DNA of 64,000 nt from Melieria omissa. Lineage: Eukaryota; Arthropoda; Insecta; Diptera; Ulidiidae. Both the position numbers and the translations under genes were made by a program. Every line of letters starts with the position of its first letter. The stretch's first letter is position 1. The notes below the pieces were generated by a model, which worked only from the letters and a program-made list of their open reading frames with translations, did no database searches and was not told where the DNA came from. Below, in pieces: positions 1 through 12,864 of the stretch. The stretch lies in the NCBI GenBank assembly GCA_963971225.1, contig OZ020269.1:99122405-99186404 (forward strand), read 5' to 3'.

Positions 1-1854
1 CTCATCATTATGCTCATTAGATGGCATGGAAAAGGTGAAGAATTGAATAACAAATACAAAACAAAATTAAGTTAAATAAATAGACTTTACGAATTTGGCA
101 GACACCCACGTGGCAAAAGACAAAATGCAGCCGAAAAGAAATGTCAAACTGACAGCAACAAAATGAAAAGCAAAAATATTGCAATGTACTTTTGCTGACT
201 GGTGAATATCTATAAAGTTTTTCATTAATTTTCGTAACAAAATAGGAACAACAACATTATTATTTGAAATTGAACTGTAGACATTTAATTGACAGACACA
301 CTGCAGACATATTAACGTAAATACGTTAATGTGTGTGTAAGTGTGTATGTTTTGTGATGATCAGAAGTAGCGTTGCATACTTTTAGGAGACATGGTAATT
401 TTGAGGAAATTATATCAGAGATGGTTCGAGACTGTGCTGGAAGGTTTGAGAACTAGCTGCGTTCTGGGCGAAAAAGTATTGAAGACAGCTGCATACAGTT
501 AAATAAGTCAGTTTTGGATTTGACAAGAAGCGGTGCAACATGGATAACTGAAAAGACAGTGAGAAAGTGACCAGTGAATCAGTAAAGTGAAAGTAAAGTT
601 ACTTTTGAATATTCTTAAAAAAATTTACTTCTATTGCTTTACTGCATTAAAGAAACTCAGTGTGTTTAATTTTGGCACAATTCAGCAATACGAACTAAAC
701 CTGCGCTGGCCAGTAGAACTAAATTTCCTAACAGTATGCATGTTTCTATGCGCTTCTTAAGCCAAGAACACACATTCGAATCGCCCCAAGTTTGTTGTCA
801 AGGTTAATGATTGAAATGTCACAGTGACACACAAATTGAATAAAAGTGACATGAAAGTGTGCGGCCTCAAAGTCCAATCATCATGACGCTAAAATCTTGA
901 TCAATAACAGAGCAGCTCTCGAAGCCCTGTCCACTTCTACACACGTGTCCACTCATTCGTCTTTCTGTATGCGTGCGTTCACCTTCACCACAAAGACAAC
1001 AAAAATAATAAAGTTAATAATAAAGCGATTTCTTGTGGCTCGATTAAATGGCGAAAAAAATGCAAACGTGGCCACACATTTATACTCTTTCATGCTTCAC
1101 ACACACACACACACACACCCTCACCTCGATTTGCTTTGTGGTGCCTTTTTTCTTTGACTGCTTTCCTCGTTTAATGGCCTCATTAGCATGCAACGTATGC
1201 GTCCCTATCCCCTACTCCTTCTCCTTTTCCTCATCCACTTGTCTTTTGCCACTTGTTTATTTCGCACTGTTGTTGCTGTTGTTGTTATTGTTGTTGTTGT
1301 CGTTGCTACTTTTGTGCATGTTGTCTCTTTCCTACTTCGCTGCAAATTTAACATAAGGGCATCATTAATTTTAATCACACTCACACTCACTCGAACGCCT
1401 CGTCGTCAGTGTGTATGTGTGTGTTTGCTTGTGCCGGTTTATTCGCTATTTAGGTCGGACGCCAAATTAAGTTAGCCCGCTCCCGGTTACTTGGACCCGC
1501 CGAAATGCCACACGAACACACGGTTTTTGTGTAGCAATTAATTTTATTCAGTGCACTTCGACGGTTTTGACGCGTTTCGAAAAGCGTTAAAATGCCTAAA
1601 ATGGCTCAAACGGCGCCCAGCAGATTGGTTGTCTTTGGCGCGTTTTCTGGTTGTCAATTTAAAGTGATTAAATTTTGTTTCGCGCATTGACACAGGTTAC
1701 AATTTTGACTGATTTTTAAGCACTCAAACTATTACAAATGGCAAGTTGTCAATGGAAATCTTTATGAAAATAGTCATTTTCAAATGCTTTAACAGCTTAA
1801 AGTTATATAAATTCGAGATGTTATTTCAATAGATTAGCCTATTTGCTTAACTTC
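1..1854. other. non-coding AT-rich flank
   Basis: No gene is recognisable here. Short open frames around 900-1475 run through a CA microsatellite (about 1098-1118) and a GTT-triplet run (about 1268-1305). They have low-complexity translations, so I read them as chance frames. The stretch could be intergenic or intronic; nothing decides which. Confidence 0.6.
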
Positions 1855-3170
1855 AGTTGATCACACCAAAGGATGACGATATCTAGGAAGTTATGTTTGT
1901 CTTATCAAGCAGGGATGATGGCATTGTCTCATGAATTGGATAACCTAATTGAGAGACAGGTATCAAGTAAGGATGTTCCTGTAGAGGTATTGAATCAGAA
2001 AGTGTTCGGGATCCCTCTTTAGCTGATCACACCAAGAGATGAGGTTTTGTCTGAGGTTATGTATCGATTTATCAGGCAGCTATGGCGGCATTAGATCACC
2101 TTATTGAGCGTCAGGTATCGAATAAGGATGTTCTTGTAGAGAAACAATCAGAACGTGTTCGGGGTCCTTCTTTAGTTGGCCACACCAAGAGATGAGGTTA
2201 TCTCTGATATTATGTATCGGATTATCAGGCAAAGATGATGACAGTGGATCACTTTATTGAGAGTCAGGTATCAAATAAGAATGTTCCTGTAGAGTTAATA
2301 GATTAGAGAGTGTTCGAGGTCCTTCTTTAGTTGGTCGCACCAAGAGATGAGGTTTTGTCTGAGGTTATGTATCGATTTATCAGGCAGCTATGGCGGCATT
2401 GGATCACCTTATTGAGAGTCAGGTATCGAATAAGGATGTTCTTGTAGAGAGACAATCAGAACGTGTTCGGGGTCCTTCTTTAGTTGGTCACACCAGAGAT
2501 GAGGTTATCTCGGAGGTTATGTATCGGTTTATCAAGCAGAGATGATGGCATTGGATCACCTAATTGAGAGTCAGGTATCGAATAAAGACGTTTCTGTAGA
2601 GTTAATAGATCATAGAGTGTTCGAGGTCCCTCCTTAGCTGATCACACCAAGAAATGAGGTTTTGTCTGAAGTTATGTATCGATTTTTATGGCGGCATTGG
2701 ATCACCTTATTGAGAGTCAGGTATCAAATAAGGATGTTCCTGTAGAGGTAATGGATCAGAGACTGTTCGGGGTCCTCCTTTAGGTGGTCACACCAAGAGA
2801 TGAGGTTATCTCTGAAGTTATGTATCGGATTATCAAGCAGAGATGATGGCATTGGATCACCTAATTGAGAGTTAGGTATCAAATGAGTATGTTCTTGCAG
2901 AGCTGAAAACTCAGAGAGTGTTAGGGAGACTCCTTCAGCTGGTCACATGAAGAGATAAGGTTATCACAAAGGTTACGTATCGGATTATCAAGCAGAATTT
3001 CTGGCATTGGATCACCTAATTGAGGGTCAGATATCGAATAAGAAAGTTCTTATATGGCTAAAAAATCAGAGGGTGTTAGGGGACTTCTTCAGGTGGTCAG
3101 ACCAAGGGATGAGGTTATCTCGGAGGTTATGTAACGGTTATAAAGAAGAGATGCTGGCATTGACTCATGC
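1855..3170 (+). repeat. tandem satellite-like array, ~155-bp unit, about 8-9 copies
   Basis: A unit of roughly 150-160 bp recurs with starts near 1856, 2023, 2175, 2331, 2487, 2636, 2790, 2938 and 3095. Each begins with a 'ttggtcacaccaagagatga'-like phrase. It continues through 'ttatgtatcgg', 'tggatcacctaattgaga' and 'gtcaggtatcaaataag', and ends in 'gtgttcggggtcc'. Units differ by substitutions and small indels and are not identical. One fragment of the same unit lies far away in the first long intron of the selenium-binding gene (about 19845-19880). No coding function is apparent. Confidence 0.85.
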
Positions 3171-3178
3171 ATTTAATC

Positions 3179-3335
3179 CAGGGTTCGGCAGAATTGACAA
3201 TGAGATGGTGTTAGTGAGCGCAGTGAAATTTCTCTCCACTGTGTAAATTATACCTGAACAACGGCTGATTGAGAGCGCGTACTGTGTACGTGTGCTGAGC
3301 GTACTGCTCATATGAGTAAGCTTTGCCGACCAGTG
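3179..3335. mobile_element. hAT-type MITE, copy 1
   Basis: This 157-bp element has imperfect terminal inverted repeats (CAGGGTTCGGCA at the left end, GCCGACCAGTG at the right). It is flanked by an exact 8-bp target duplication ATTTAATC (3171-3178 and 3336-3343). The inverted copy at 16632-16771 has its own different 8-bp duplication, which confirms the borders. An 8-bp duplication with CAG/CAC ends is typical of hAT elements. It has no coding capacity and inserted at the edge of the satellite array. Confidence 0.85.
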
Positions 3336-3343
3336 ATTTAATC

Positions 3344-5056
3344 ACTCAATTGAGAATTAGGTATCAAATAAGGAAGTACGCTATAAGGGTTGAACAGTCA
3401 AGAAGTGTTAAGGAGCAGTAGCTGTGTTCAAATACTCAACAACTCGATGTAACACCTGAGGTAACAGGTCTGATGTAGCTAAAAAGACATGTTTCTACGG
3501 ATCAAATTGAGCTAAGAAGTGGTTAAAACAAAACTTTTGTAGATCTGAGCCAAAATTTTAACTAAAGAAGTGAAGAGTCAAGGGTCTGATTAACAGTTGG
3601 GTAATCTCAGTGCACCGTAATAAGTTGATTTGAGACCAACTTTAGGCTCTACAACCGTCAGGGAATGGTTTTTAGTCAATAATAATTTGACTGGTGAACA
3701 TGGGTCTGTCAATTTCTATGAACATTTTCCAACTCTAAAGAAAATATCATATTTTCTAGATTTTCCCAGAGCAAAAAGGGAGAGAAATTGTGATTTTGTT
3801 AACCTTCAATCGGTTACGCGGCGTTGAATCGATCCAACTTGATGCATTTTTTAAACAAAAATAATAAACAATCAATCAAAAACAGCTCTGGTACGCTTCA
3901 ATGTTTATGTAGTATGGACAATGTTCTTTTCATAATGAAAAAAAAAATATACATTTAGAATTAATGTCACAGTTTCAAACTCATATTTGAACCTATTGAC
4001 AGTGTAAACTGTGAAAATCAGTTCGGGAGTTTTACAAAGAAATTTTTTTTAATACCGATTAATGCAAAAGGAATCTTAGACGGACAGCAAGGATTCTTAG
4101 AACCATTGGAGCAAGTATCAAGTGTTAGATTTTTTAGTATGAGCGAGGCGCAGAAAGAAGCTTACTTGAATGCTATTTTAGAACAAGACAATAGCGAGAG
4201 ACGATAGAAGGCGAAGAGTGAATACTAGAAAGATATTTCGCTGTCTTTGTAGGATCAGATGGCCGACAACATGACGCCAACATGCCAGTTAATTATTTTA
4301 ACCAAAAGAAGAAAGAGCCAAACACAGGACAAACTGAAAGCGAGGAAGAGAACAGCAATGAATTCCTGGTCATTCAAACGCCAACTTCGTGACTTGCTTA
4401 AGACAAAATCGCATGAATTGAAACGCCTCCACGACAACATCAAACCACATCTTGTAATGTTTTATGTCAGCGAAATGGTCTTCTTCGAAATAAAAAATTG
4501 TTTCAATACAGAACAAAAATGTGCGGTAGATGGGATCCGGAGAGAGAGAGAGGAAGAGTGACTGGGTGCCACTTCATTAGTAACAACCAGTCAGTAAAAA
4601 AAATTGCGCAAAACGCGAAAAAGCCGTTTCGATTGTCGTCAACCAATTGGTGATGAGCACAGAAAAAATATTAGAAAATGTAATTAATAATAAAATGTAA
4701 TAAATAAATGATTAGAAAATGTATAAATAAAGGTTTTGTTTAGCAGTGCTTCTTCTTTATTTTATTAGTATGATGCATAGTTGATTTGTTTGTAGAGAAT
4801 ATAAGAAAAACCTAAACAAAAACAGTACCTGCCATATGAATTGACTAATTAAACTTATTATTATTTTTTTAATATAATAAATAGTATTGATTTGCTTTCA
4901 AATGTCTAAACGCTTTAATTTTAACCAAAAAACGATTTGAAAGTAAGTACCTAAATAATTTTTTTAATTTCGGGTATTGCCACATGGGTTAAAAAACATC
5001 CCATATAAATTGAAATTTGTTTTATTTATTTCGTACTTACATACATACTTCCATTA
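3344..5056. other. non-coding, with an unclassified open frame at 4259-4561
   Basis: This is AT-rich sequence. A 100-codon + frame at 4259-4561 has a basic, helical-looking N-terminal half and ends in a run of R/E. I cannot match it to a family. Upstream bases 4070-4260 contain further short open stretches, so an old repeat ORF is possible. Nothing supports a live gene. Confidence 0.4.
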
Positions 5057-5998
5057 CCAGGTATATCAGTATGAAGTGAGCCTCAAGACACCAATGTCTC
5101 GATAGGGAATATTTGTTGCGAACGAGCCTTAATTTTTTTTGTTTTTTGCTATGACATCTGTCAAGCATATTTAGTGTACATCAAGTCATTGAACAAACAA
5201 CATCATATGTTTTCATCGTGTTAAAAATGGCGAATTTTGTACCAGATAGTGATGATTTGCGGAAAGCAGTAATTTTTTGTTTTCACTTGAAGAAAAGTGC
5301 TGCAGAGTCGTGCTGCAAAAGATGGTTTCAACGGTTCAGAAATAATGATTCTGATGTGAGAAATGAAGAACGTGGAAGACCACCAAAAAAGTTTGACGAT
5401 ATTGGATAAAGATGACACTTTGAGCCAAAAGTAAATGGCAGAAATGTTAAATGTTGCACAAGCAACAAATTCTGTCCGTTTGAAAGCTATGGGAAAGATC
5501 CAAAAGTGTGGAAAATGGGTGCCACATGAATTGAATGAAAGGCAGATGGAAAACCGAAAAAATACCTGTGCAACTTTGCTTCAAAGACACAAAAGAAAAT
5601 CAATTTTGCATCAAATTGTTACTGGCGATGAAAAATTGATCTATTTAAAGAATCCTAAACGGAAAAAATCATGGGTTAATCCGGAACAACCTTCAACAAA
5701 ACCAGATCGATTCGGCAAAAAGTATTATTACAAACAATTCTATTGGCGCGGTGTCCACAAATTGCCTGAAAAATGGACAAAATGTGTGGCAATGGCTCTC
5801 CAAAATAATTTCCAATAATTTGCAGCGATATCAGCGAAAGTTTGTGTTCTAATTGAAGTCTATGAATTGGGAGCGTTGGATCAAAACCCTGTTTCGTTAA
5901 TAATTGTTTAAAAAAATCAAAAAGTGATAATTTTGTATTTTTCCATAAGTATTAAATAATATTTCTGTAATTAAAAAATATTGATACACAATTTATTT
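5057..5998 (+). mobile_element. Mos1-like (mauritiana-type) mariner relict, internally deleted
   Basis: Translations at 5227-5409 and 5435-5818 read like the mariner transposase. The N-terminal helix-turn-helix region (FHLKKSAAES...RWFQRF) is followed by KIQKCGKWVPHELNERQME and the catalytic-domain start IVTGDEK. The text then jumps directly to the C-terminal YWRGVHKLPEKW block. The middle of the gene, with the second and third catalytic aspartates, is missing, and there are in-frame breaks near 5300 and 5400. A plausible 5' end CCAGGTATATC starts at 5057 after a TA; the 3' inverted repeat is not clear. The region 5795-5998 recurs inverted at 17412-17622. The element is dead. Confidence 0.8.
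5227..5818 (+). pseudogene. mariner transposase pseudogene
   Basis: The remnant is in at least two frames, broken by stops near 5407. The first part carries the DNA-binding end, the second the linker motif WVPHELNE and the TGDEK first catalytic aspartate. The deletion then fuses RFGKK to the terminal RGVHKLPE motif. Mariner transposases are about 345 residues; roughly 190 remain here. It cannot encode an active enzyme. Confidence 0.8.
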
Positions 5999-6430
5999 AA
6001 CCCGTTTGAAGCTAAAATTGTTCAAAAGTAAACTAACTCTAGAACTCTAACAAAGAGGAGTGGCGACTTCAAATGTCGCGTGCACACTGCCTATGAATGT
6101 TTCATGATTAAAATAGCAAAAAGTATTATCGAGACACAGGGTAAAATTCGGGGCCGAAAGGGTTAAGAGCTTTAGATCTTTTTTGACTTCAATTTCATAA
6201 CTATTTCGAAGACTACGACTTACTTATTTAAAGGTCCCATTTTTTCTGTATTAGAAGAGGTTTCCAACCACAACAAAAAGTCTTTACTGAACTTTGCTAG
6301 AAACATTCCCATTCCCACCAATTAATATTTACGTCAATCTGCCAATCTTAGAAGCTCTAACTGGTATCGCCGCTAAGGATCCAACAGCGTTTTTGTGAGG
6401 CTGAGTTGGCCTTCCTAACTTAAATTAAGT
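5999..6430. repeat. dispersed repeat, related to the 19590-19770 intronic sequence
   Basis: From about 6205 ('actacgacttacttattt') to 6430 the text parallels 19588-19770. Both carry 'taactggtat', an 'aggatccaacag'/'gggacccaatag' phrase and 'gagttggcc'/'acctggcc' in the same order. The copies are strongly diverged. The family is unclassified. Confidence 0.55.
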
Positions 6431-9138
6431 TTTTTGTTTACATTTTCAAAAGTTTTCCGCTGCATTGCACCAATTATGCTCAACACTTCTAAAACATCAA
6501 TAAACAACCCCTCCCCTTTCCCCTATTAACATTTATTTCATTATTTACCATAAAGAACTTTAACGAAATCAATCAAAACCGCAAAACAATTTGACACGTG
6601 TCATTCGCAATTATTGCCGCATTAGATGACAGTTGCAGGTGGCGCTTACATTTGCATAGTTTTTCATGGTAAACGGTACTTTGAATTGTCAAATGCAGCT
6701 GAAATGCAATGTTGCAATGAGCTCGATTTTTTTTTAATATAAAATTAGTGCAGAAATTCAATTGACCGCAAACGCTTTTTTTTTGTAGAAACTGTAACGT
6801 GCGCGGTTTCGCTTCGCTTTCAATTCATTTTGGCAAAACTGTCATGCAACTGTACACGCAATGCGTGCGCTGGTAAGGATTTTCATTTCAGCCAGCAACA
6901 ACAATTGTGGCCACCTACTAACAGTTCAAATGATGGCCATCCCAAATAAACTATAGTTGTTGTTGTTGGTGTGTTTATGTATGTCAGTGTTGCATTTGCA
7001 AATGTCGAAATTAATTTTGGCGCAACGTAAACGCATTTTCGTGTTGCGGCCAACATTGGGCGTATCAATTTTGAATGCAAACATTGCGCCAAATGCGGCA
7101 AATTGCCACAGCTCGCCAGTGCCCGGGGGGAGCGTTGAGAATTGAACACTTAACTTAGCGTCAAGGGCTAACATTTACATAAATTCATTGCATGCATTGG
7201 GCACTTTTGCCTCTGTGTCAGAATTAATTTTTGCCAATTTCAAGAGTTTCGAAAACATTTTGCTAGACTTTTGCAAAATTTGCATTCAATCAAGTGTACA
7301 AAAAATTGCCCCTTAGTACTTTAGAATGCGTCGCCTTATATTGAAATTCTAAAAACAATTGCTCAAGTTTTAACTAGAAAGTCTCTAGTTGGATTCAGTC
7401 TGGACGCGCCTTTGACAAGTTCAAGGCCTTGCGGGTGATTAAAAACAAACAAAATAAACCCTGAAAAATAATACAAAAAATTGAAAGCCTAGAAATTTGC
7501 ACTTGAAAATTGTGTTTGAAACGCTTTAAGCGTCGTTTTTCAGTGACCAGTGCACTTGAAGTTGGCCTTTAAATTTGCATGTTGTGCGTGTTTTTCAAAT
7601 GTATTTTCTTTATTTTTCGTTTTTTTTTGCGCCAAAAATCGTGACTCGTTCACAATTTTATCCTTTCTCAGTGTTGTTCGTTGTGTTCGCTTCTTCGACC
7701 CTAAAGTTGTTTGACCTTTTTTGTAGCCTTAGTTTGGGTTTTTTGTGCACTTTTTTTTCATGAACTTTTTTGATGGCAAAACATAAACTTTTCATAATCG
7801 ATAAAGGCGCAAAACTTGCACATTTTGAGGTCAGGGGTGCCATACAAAACACGCAAAGTTTTCATGCAATTCTTAACAAGCAAAAGAAATGCAAAGGCAC
7901 ATGAAGGATGTGGAGTAATGAAAGAAAATGAAAGAAGAAAGATGAAAGAGTAGTAGGTGAGTTAAAAAAAGAGAAGACAGTAGTTAAGTGTAAAAATTTA
8001 GTTAATAATTTGGAACACAGACAAAGCGTAAAAAGTTGGTAATAAGAAGCAAACAGAAAGAGTTTCTCAAGAATGAAAATAAAAACAAAAAAAATTAAAA
8101 TAAAAATAAAAAGTTTTTCAGTAATGAAAGAAAGAGCCACTTTTTCGTTATTATTAGCAGAAAACATAGCATTGAGTAATTGAAAGTTGTGAAAATTGAA
8201 ATAAATTAAAATAAATTAATTAAAAATAAAATTTTTAATAAAAATTAAATATTAAAATAAATAAATCAAATACAATTTTTTTACAATATTTGGATGGTTC
8301 CAGTGGCAATGTCCCTGCATCCAACTGGTACCTGGCCACCATTTTATTATCCTTTGTAATGTGTTGTCTTCTGGACTCATATGTGACCTCTAAATGCAGT
8401 CCCAAAGTTGAGTGAAATCTAACTTGAAATTTTGATATATTGGTTTGTGGAGCATCCTTCTCCTTGAAATGGCCGGACAGACACAGAGGAAGTGATATAC
8501 TATATGGTTTTCTTTTCGTTCCGCTTCTCACAGCCGTGGCTGTCTCCCAATAAATCAGTGGACTTCAATGACCGCAATTCGACTTGTTTAAGCCATTCAA
8601 ACCGTTGTTTAAGATCTCTGCGGCCTGAGTCAATATTTGAGCAAAAAAGCTTCCGATTTAGTTGATCTTTTAGTGAGTTTTTAAAGTGTTTGTACTTTGT
8701 TTACTTTCTACTTTGTTTTTTAGTAAGTAGTTTGTTTTCACTAAATAAATAGTAAGCACATTCACAAAAAGCATTCAAAATATAAACTTTTTCTTAGTCA
8801 GCTATTGATTTTTTATTGATCGAAGAAATCAATGGAAAATAAGAAATAGGAGATCTACTAACATTCTTCTAATTGACCTCTTTAAATAAATGACTTTTTA
8901 AACTTTTTAAACTTTTTTTGATTTCATAGTTCATAAAATGGATTAAAATTGTATAAATAAATTAGAAGTTTTGTACATCATTACAATTGCAGCTTCCTCC
9001 TGTTTTCTTAATAACTTTCGAACCAATAAAGTTAGAGTAATGAATTTTCGACACGTGATCAAAGAGATTTTGGGTTTTAACATACTTACTTTTCAAGAAA
9101 ATTCGATATAAATTGTTAAGGATAAAAGGATTGTTAAG
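6431..9138. other. non-coding AT-rich stretch
   Basis: No recognisable gene was seen. There is a purine-rich tract at about 7885-8170 on +. A 98-codon minus frame (8235-8531) lies over a slightly GC-richer island at 8290-8580 that may be an old LINE fragment but has no motif I can name. Confidence 0.5.
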
Positions 9139-9195
9139 GAAAAAGGTCCTTTGAAAATTTTAATCCTTTATTAAAATTTTCAAAGGACCTTTTTC
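9139..9195. repeat. near-perfect 26-bp-arm hairpin with 5-nt loop
   Basis: Arms 9139-9164 and 9170-9195 are exact reverse complements, carrying the core AAGGTCCTTTGAAAATTTTA. They are separated by CCTTT. The loop is too short for a classical microRNA precursor. It may be a foldback remnant or a recent palindromic mutation product. Confidence 0.85.
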
Positions 9196-9618
9196 ATATC
9201 CTTTTTTTTACAAATAGATACAAAATCAATTTTATTTAAAATTTTGAGCCTTTCCTCTTTCATTTGATATACATATCGCCATATTCGAAAGAGGTTAAGT
9301 TTTTTTTATATATATTTTTATTTTTTATTTAAGAATTAAGAATTTTGAAGTTCTTTTAAAAGGACAAAGGATGTAGAAATGAAAAACTAAGTACGCAGTA
9401 TTACTATGTTTGGTCTCTAGTTTCACGCCCATATATGTTTTTTCCGGTGTAAAAAATGCTGTTGCACGGTGTAATTTGTATAAAAAATATTGTCTCTTAT
9501 AATAACCGAATAATTAGGTTAGGACGTAGTAGTAAAAATTGTATCTATAAATTAAAAAACAAAATCAGATGGTTGAGTTTATTGGGCTTATCAGCATTTT
9601 TTAAGTCGCAGTTGTATA

Positions 9619-10540
9619 GGGTTTTCCAACAAGAGGTGTTATTTTGAATCACCCGGTATTTTAGTAGCTGACACTTTTGAAGCTTTACTCTTTGACATTT
9701 GACAAGTAGAAACTATGCCATTATTAAAAATGTTACGATACATGCTTCAACAAAGCATTGAAATTATTAAAATTCACTACAAAACTGGTGAAAATCTTGC
9801 AGTCACAGTTCGCAAAACTAAAGCATTTTTGGGTTGTCGTTTTTCGTCGTGAAGCACCTTCTCGGACCGCAATACAGAAATTGGTGGAAAAATTCGAGCT
9901 GTTGGGATAAGTTAGTGATGTGAAGAATAAAACCCGTCGCACGTTGCTCAAGAACAACTGAGAATATTGCTGCTGTAGCCTAAAGTGTTGAAGAAAACCC
10001 AGGTTTGTCGATTCCTCGTCGTTCTTTGGAATTGGGCATCAAAAAACGTCATTACACCGTATTTTACATAAAGACTTGGGTCTTAAGGCTCATAAAGTTT
10101 AGTTAACACAAGAACTCAAGCCGACCGATCATCAACCACGTTGTGTCTTTGCTGATTGGGTCCTCTGGGTGTTTATCTCTGGAAGAGGTGATCACAATTG
10201 GCCACCGAGATCTTGTGATTTAACACCTTGCGACTTCTTCCTTTGGGGCCACGTGAAAGATAAGGTGTACGCCAACAGCCCAGTGTCGATTCAAGACCTC
10301 AAAGATAGAATTCGTGAGGCTATCGAGGACATAGGGCAGCCACTTTGCGATTTGGTTATGAAAATTTCATGAAAAGGATATGGTCCTGTAAGCGTGGTCG
10401 TGGTGGCCATTTGGCTGATGTTGTTTTTCATTATTAACGGCATACCTTCCTTTTTATTATGAAATAAACATCCGATCATTTATCTCAAAAAATGGCATTT
10501 TTCTTTGAATACCAAAATAACACCTTTTGTTGGAAAACCC
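9619..10540 (+). mobile_element. mariner-superfamily relict with ~29-bp terminal inverted repeats
   Basis: Ends read GGGTTTTCCAACAAGAGGTG at the left and the matching inverse at the right (about 10513-10540). They are flanked by TA on both sides (9617-9618 and 10541-10542). The interior translates in several broken frames to mariner-like transposase text. It begins with helix-turn-helix segments around 9740-9960. It ends in NWPPRSCDLTPCDFFLWG (about 10196-10250), the usual third-aspartate motif. A short block after it resembles 'SPVSIQDLKDRIREAI'. The central domain is deleted and there are stops, so it is inactive. Confidence 0.82.
10169..10372 (+). pseudogene. C-terminal mariner-like transposase fragment
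   Basis: This 67-codon frame contains the PRSCDLTPCDFFLWGHVKDKVY block, the conserved 'P-D-x-x-P-D/C-x-F-L-W' neighbourhood of the last catalytic residue in mariner-type enzymes. The last position normally held by D is present in CDFFLW. The upstream catalytic residues are missing, so this is only a fragment. Confidence 0.75.
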
Positions 10541-10959
10541 TATATAGTTTTTATTGCGTATAGTTATTTATTGGAAAGCGTATGAATTCTTATTCTTAAA
10601 ATCTTAACGAAGCTCACAACCATCAGCAGTTCACTTCCAAGGGCCGTCAAATGAATGCACTGCAGCAGTATACATCAACAAAGGAGTTTTAGAAAAATTT
10701 CAGCGTTAGATTAAATTATAAAATAGATTAGGTAAAATTTAGTAAAGCAGGCAACTTATCGGTTAGGTGAACAACCGAGTACACTTGAAGGACTCTAGGA
10801 GCCCGTGTTTTTTTTTTTAGATGGAAAACATCAAAAGCCAAAACCCCGTTAGTGTGTGACTTTAATCGCACTATAACCAACTCTCTCAAGATCGATGAAC
10901 CCCTCTGTTACGATCGTCAGGCATTTCGTCAGGTGACGAGGTTGAGCGTATAGCTCGAA

Positions 10960-11520
10960 CTATGTTCTAGTTGGTCTCAACCTGTTAGATGTTCTGGTTC
11001 GTTATCACAGCTCAGCCTTGGTTCGTCCGCCTACCTCTTACTTCTCAGCCTGAATCTGCGCTTGTAAGAGCTGTTCACCTAGCTTGCTCGTGGATGCGGA
11101 GTTCGTGCATAATCTCGGCGACGATGCAGCGTGTCACGATGGTGGCGATGGAGCTCAGTACCTCGTGAAGTTTCAGCCGCTGACGCCCAAAATGAAGGCA
11201 TGCAAAGAGGGCGTGTTCCGCTTCTTCTGGGGTATTAAGGTTTCAGAGCTTACCCAGGGGATCCATCTTATGTGGTAGATATAGGCTTTGAAGCAGCTGC
11301 GTCCGCTGATCACTTGTGTGAGGAAGAAGTCAACCTCGCCTCGTTTCCTGCTTAGCGACACCATGAGGTTGGAAATAAGGGGAGGCAGCGTTAATACTGG
11401 GATCCGATATTCGTGTGCCTTGGTGTAAGACGCTTATTCTGTCACTGTTCGTAATGCCGTGCAGGCTCTAAGCACACACCGACGATATGTTGAGTTGATT
11501 TGAGACGATTTTTGAATGCG
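10960..11520 (-). pseudogene. R1-like LINE ORF2 C-terminal relict
   Basis: Read on the minus strand, 11364-11173 gives a frame with FLTQVISGRSCFKAYIYH. After a frame change about 11250-11100 gives EEAEHALFACLHFGRQRL. This order (TQ-x-L-x-G-H-G-C-F-x-x-Y-L followed by a C/H-rich E-D-A-E-H-x-L-F-x-C segment) is the terminal region of R1-clade and related ORF2 proteins. Several frameshifts and missing cysteines show decay. More of the element may extend to about 11800 but is not readable. Confidence 0.6.
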
Positions 11521-11894
11521 TCACTCCAGAGTATCGAGTCGTACAAGTAAGAGAGTTGATGTGACGACGCTAACCAGGAGGTACCATTTGGTACCCCATT
11601 ACCGTTTGGGGCCAGACTGTTTGGTGTCGCGGAAGGACAGACGATGTATGACCCCGAAGTCGTATGATGTGTGGCTTCAAAACAATGATGTTGCTGCCCA
11701 CAGAAACCATCACCCTCTCGAACCTCTTACGACTACGGACGAGCACTGATTCTGCTCAACCATTCCGGCATTGTGATCGGCTGTCAGTGTTTTAACCACC
11801 GCCACGATTGATTCATCATCAGCGAAGCCAACAAATGACAAACCTTTAAGGACTTCCAGTCAGTATGTCGTCATAGTTTCATGTGATGTGCAGC

Positions 11895-12095
11895 ACCAAT
11901 AGTCCAGCGGATATCGCGCGGTCTCCTCATGCCAGAGGCCCTTGGCTCGTTTCCTACCTCGGGCGGGTAAAAACGCTACGTCTATCGCTATCCACATGAA
12001 GCAGATAAGAATTATGGAAATCGCGCAAGTACGCTCTTGGCAGGCAATGATAAAACCTTCAAATGTTAAAGGAAAATCGCCAAAAAAAAACACTG
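11895..12095 (+). mobile_element. tRNA-derived SINE, copy 1 (decayed)
   Basis: The body 'ctatcgctatccacatgaag...gctcttggcaggcaatg' matches the SINE at 20281-20528 (in reverse). Upstream, 11900-11965 carries a degenerate A box (tagtccagcggatatcgcg) and B box (gctcgtttcctacc). It ends in an A-run near 12090. Pol III transcription from the internal boxes would be the normal mode; these look decayed. Confidence 0.7.
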
Positions 12096-12864
12096 GAGTC
12101 GACAGGAATATGTAGGTTTAACTGAAAAATTTCTTTCGGAAAAAGGTCTCGAAACTCCAGACGAGTATGCCATATTCTTACCGGCTAAAAACCAATCCCC
12201 ATCGTTGACCTCTGCCGCCTCACGGTATTGCATCGCAGGGTGTGTTCTGCTCTCATTTTCACCAAAAACTTATGTTTTCGCCAGTGTTCGCTGCTCCCAT
12301 TCAAATGGCCACTCTGTCTTCTTGACTTCCGCCGCAAATTGTTCCACTGCTGTGAAGTTTTCCTTGCTTGCTATCATCTTTTGAACCAGGGTCTGTGGGA
12401 ATAGCAGTGCCCCGAGTAGGTCCGTCAGGTGATTTGGTTGTGATGCCCAGTGTCTAGAAAATCATCTGTGGACCTATGTGTCATCTTGAGGTTTGTATGA
12501 ATCTGGTAATATCCCTGAGTGTTGCAATGCATCTCACCAGAAACTTAGAACCTATAACAACGTTGTTGAAAAGCTAAAAAAGTAATTTTCTCGAAAAAAA
12601 ATGCCGATAGTAAGAACATCTTATCTGAGTAATTGAAAATTGTTCACATACCCATCTAAGACGTCATGAATAAAAAGTTTCGAATCGTTTTTGTTTAGTT
12701 GAATTCGATTCTGTGCGTCTCGAACTTCTGGTGTAAAGCGTCGAACGTATCAAAATCAATAAAACTCGGTATTAGCTGCAATAAATAGAAAAAAAAATAT
12801 CATACAAAAGTGCACATTTTGTATAAAATAATTCAATTCATAAAATAAATGGTACCAATTTTGA
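12096..12864. other. unclassified non-coding sequence
   Basis: GC content is somewhat higher up to 12560 and a retroelement origin is possible on the minus strand, but no motif is clear. After 12560 the text becomes AT-rich and featureless. Confidence 0.4.

Noticed and set aside
1855..3170. CRISPR-like array
   Set aside because: The ~155-bp units abut without unique spacers, and the genome is eukaryotic.
4259..4561. 100-codon basic protein
   Set aside because: No family resemblance, no clear start context, surrounded by decayed repeats; not called a gene.
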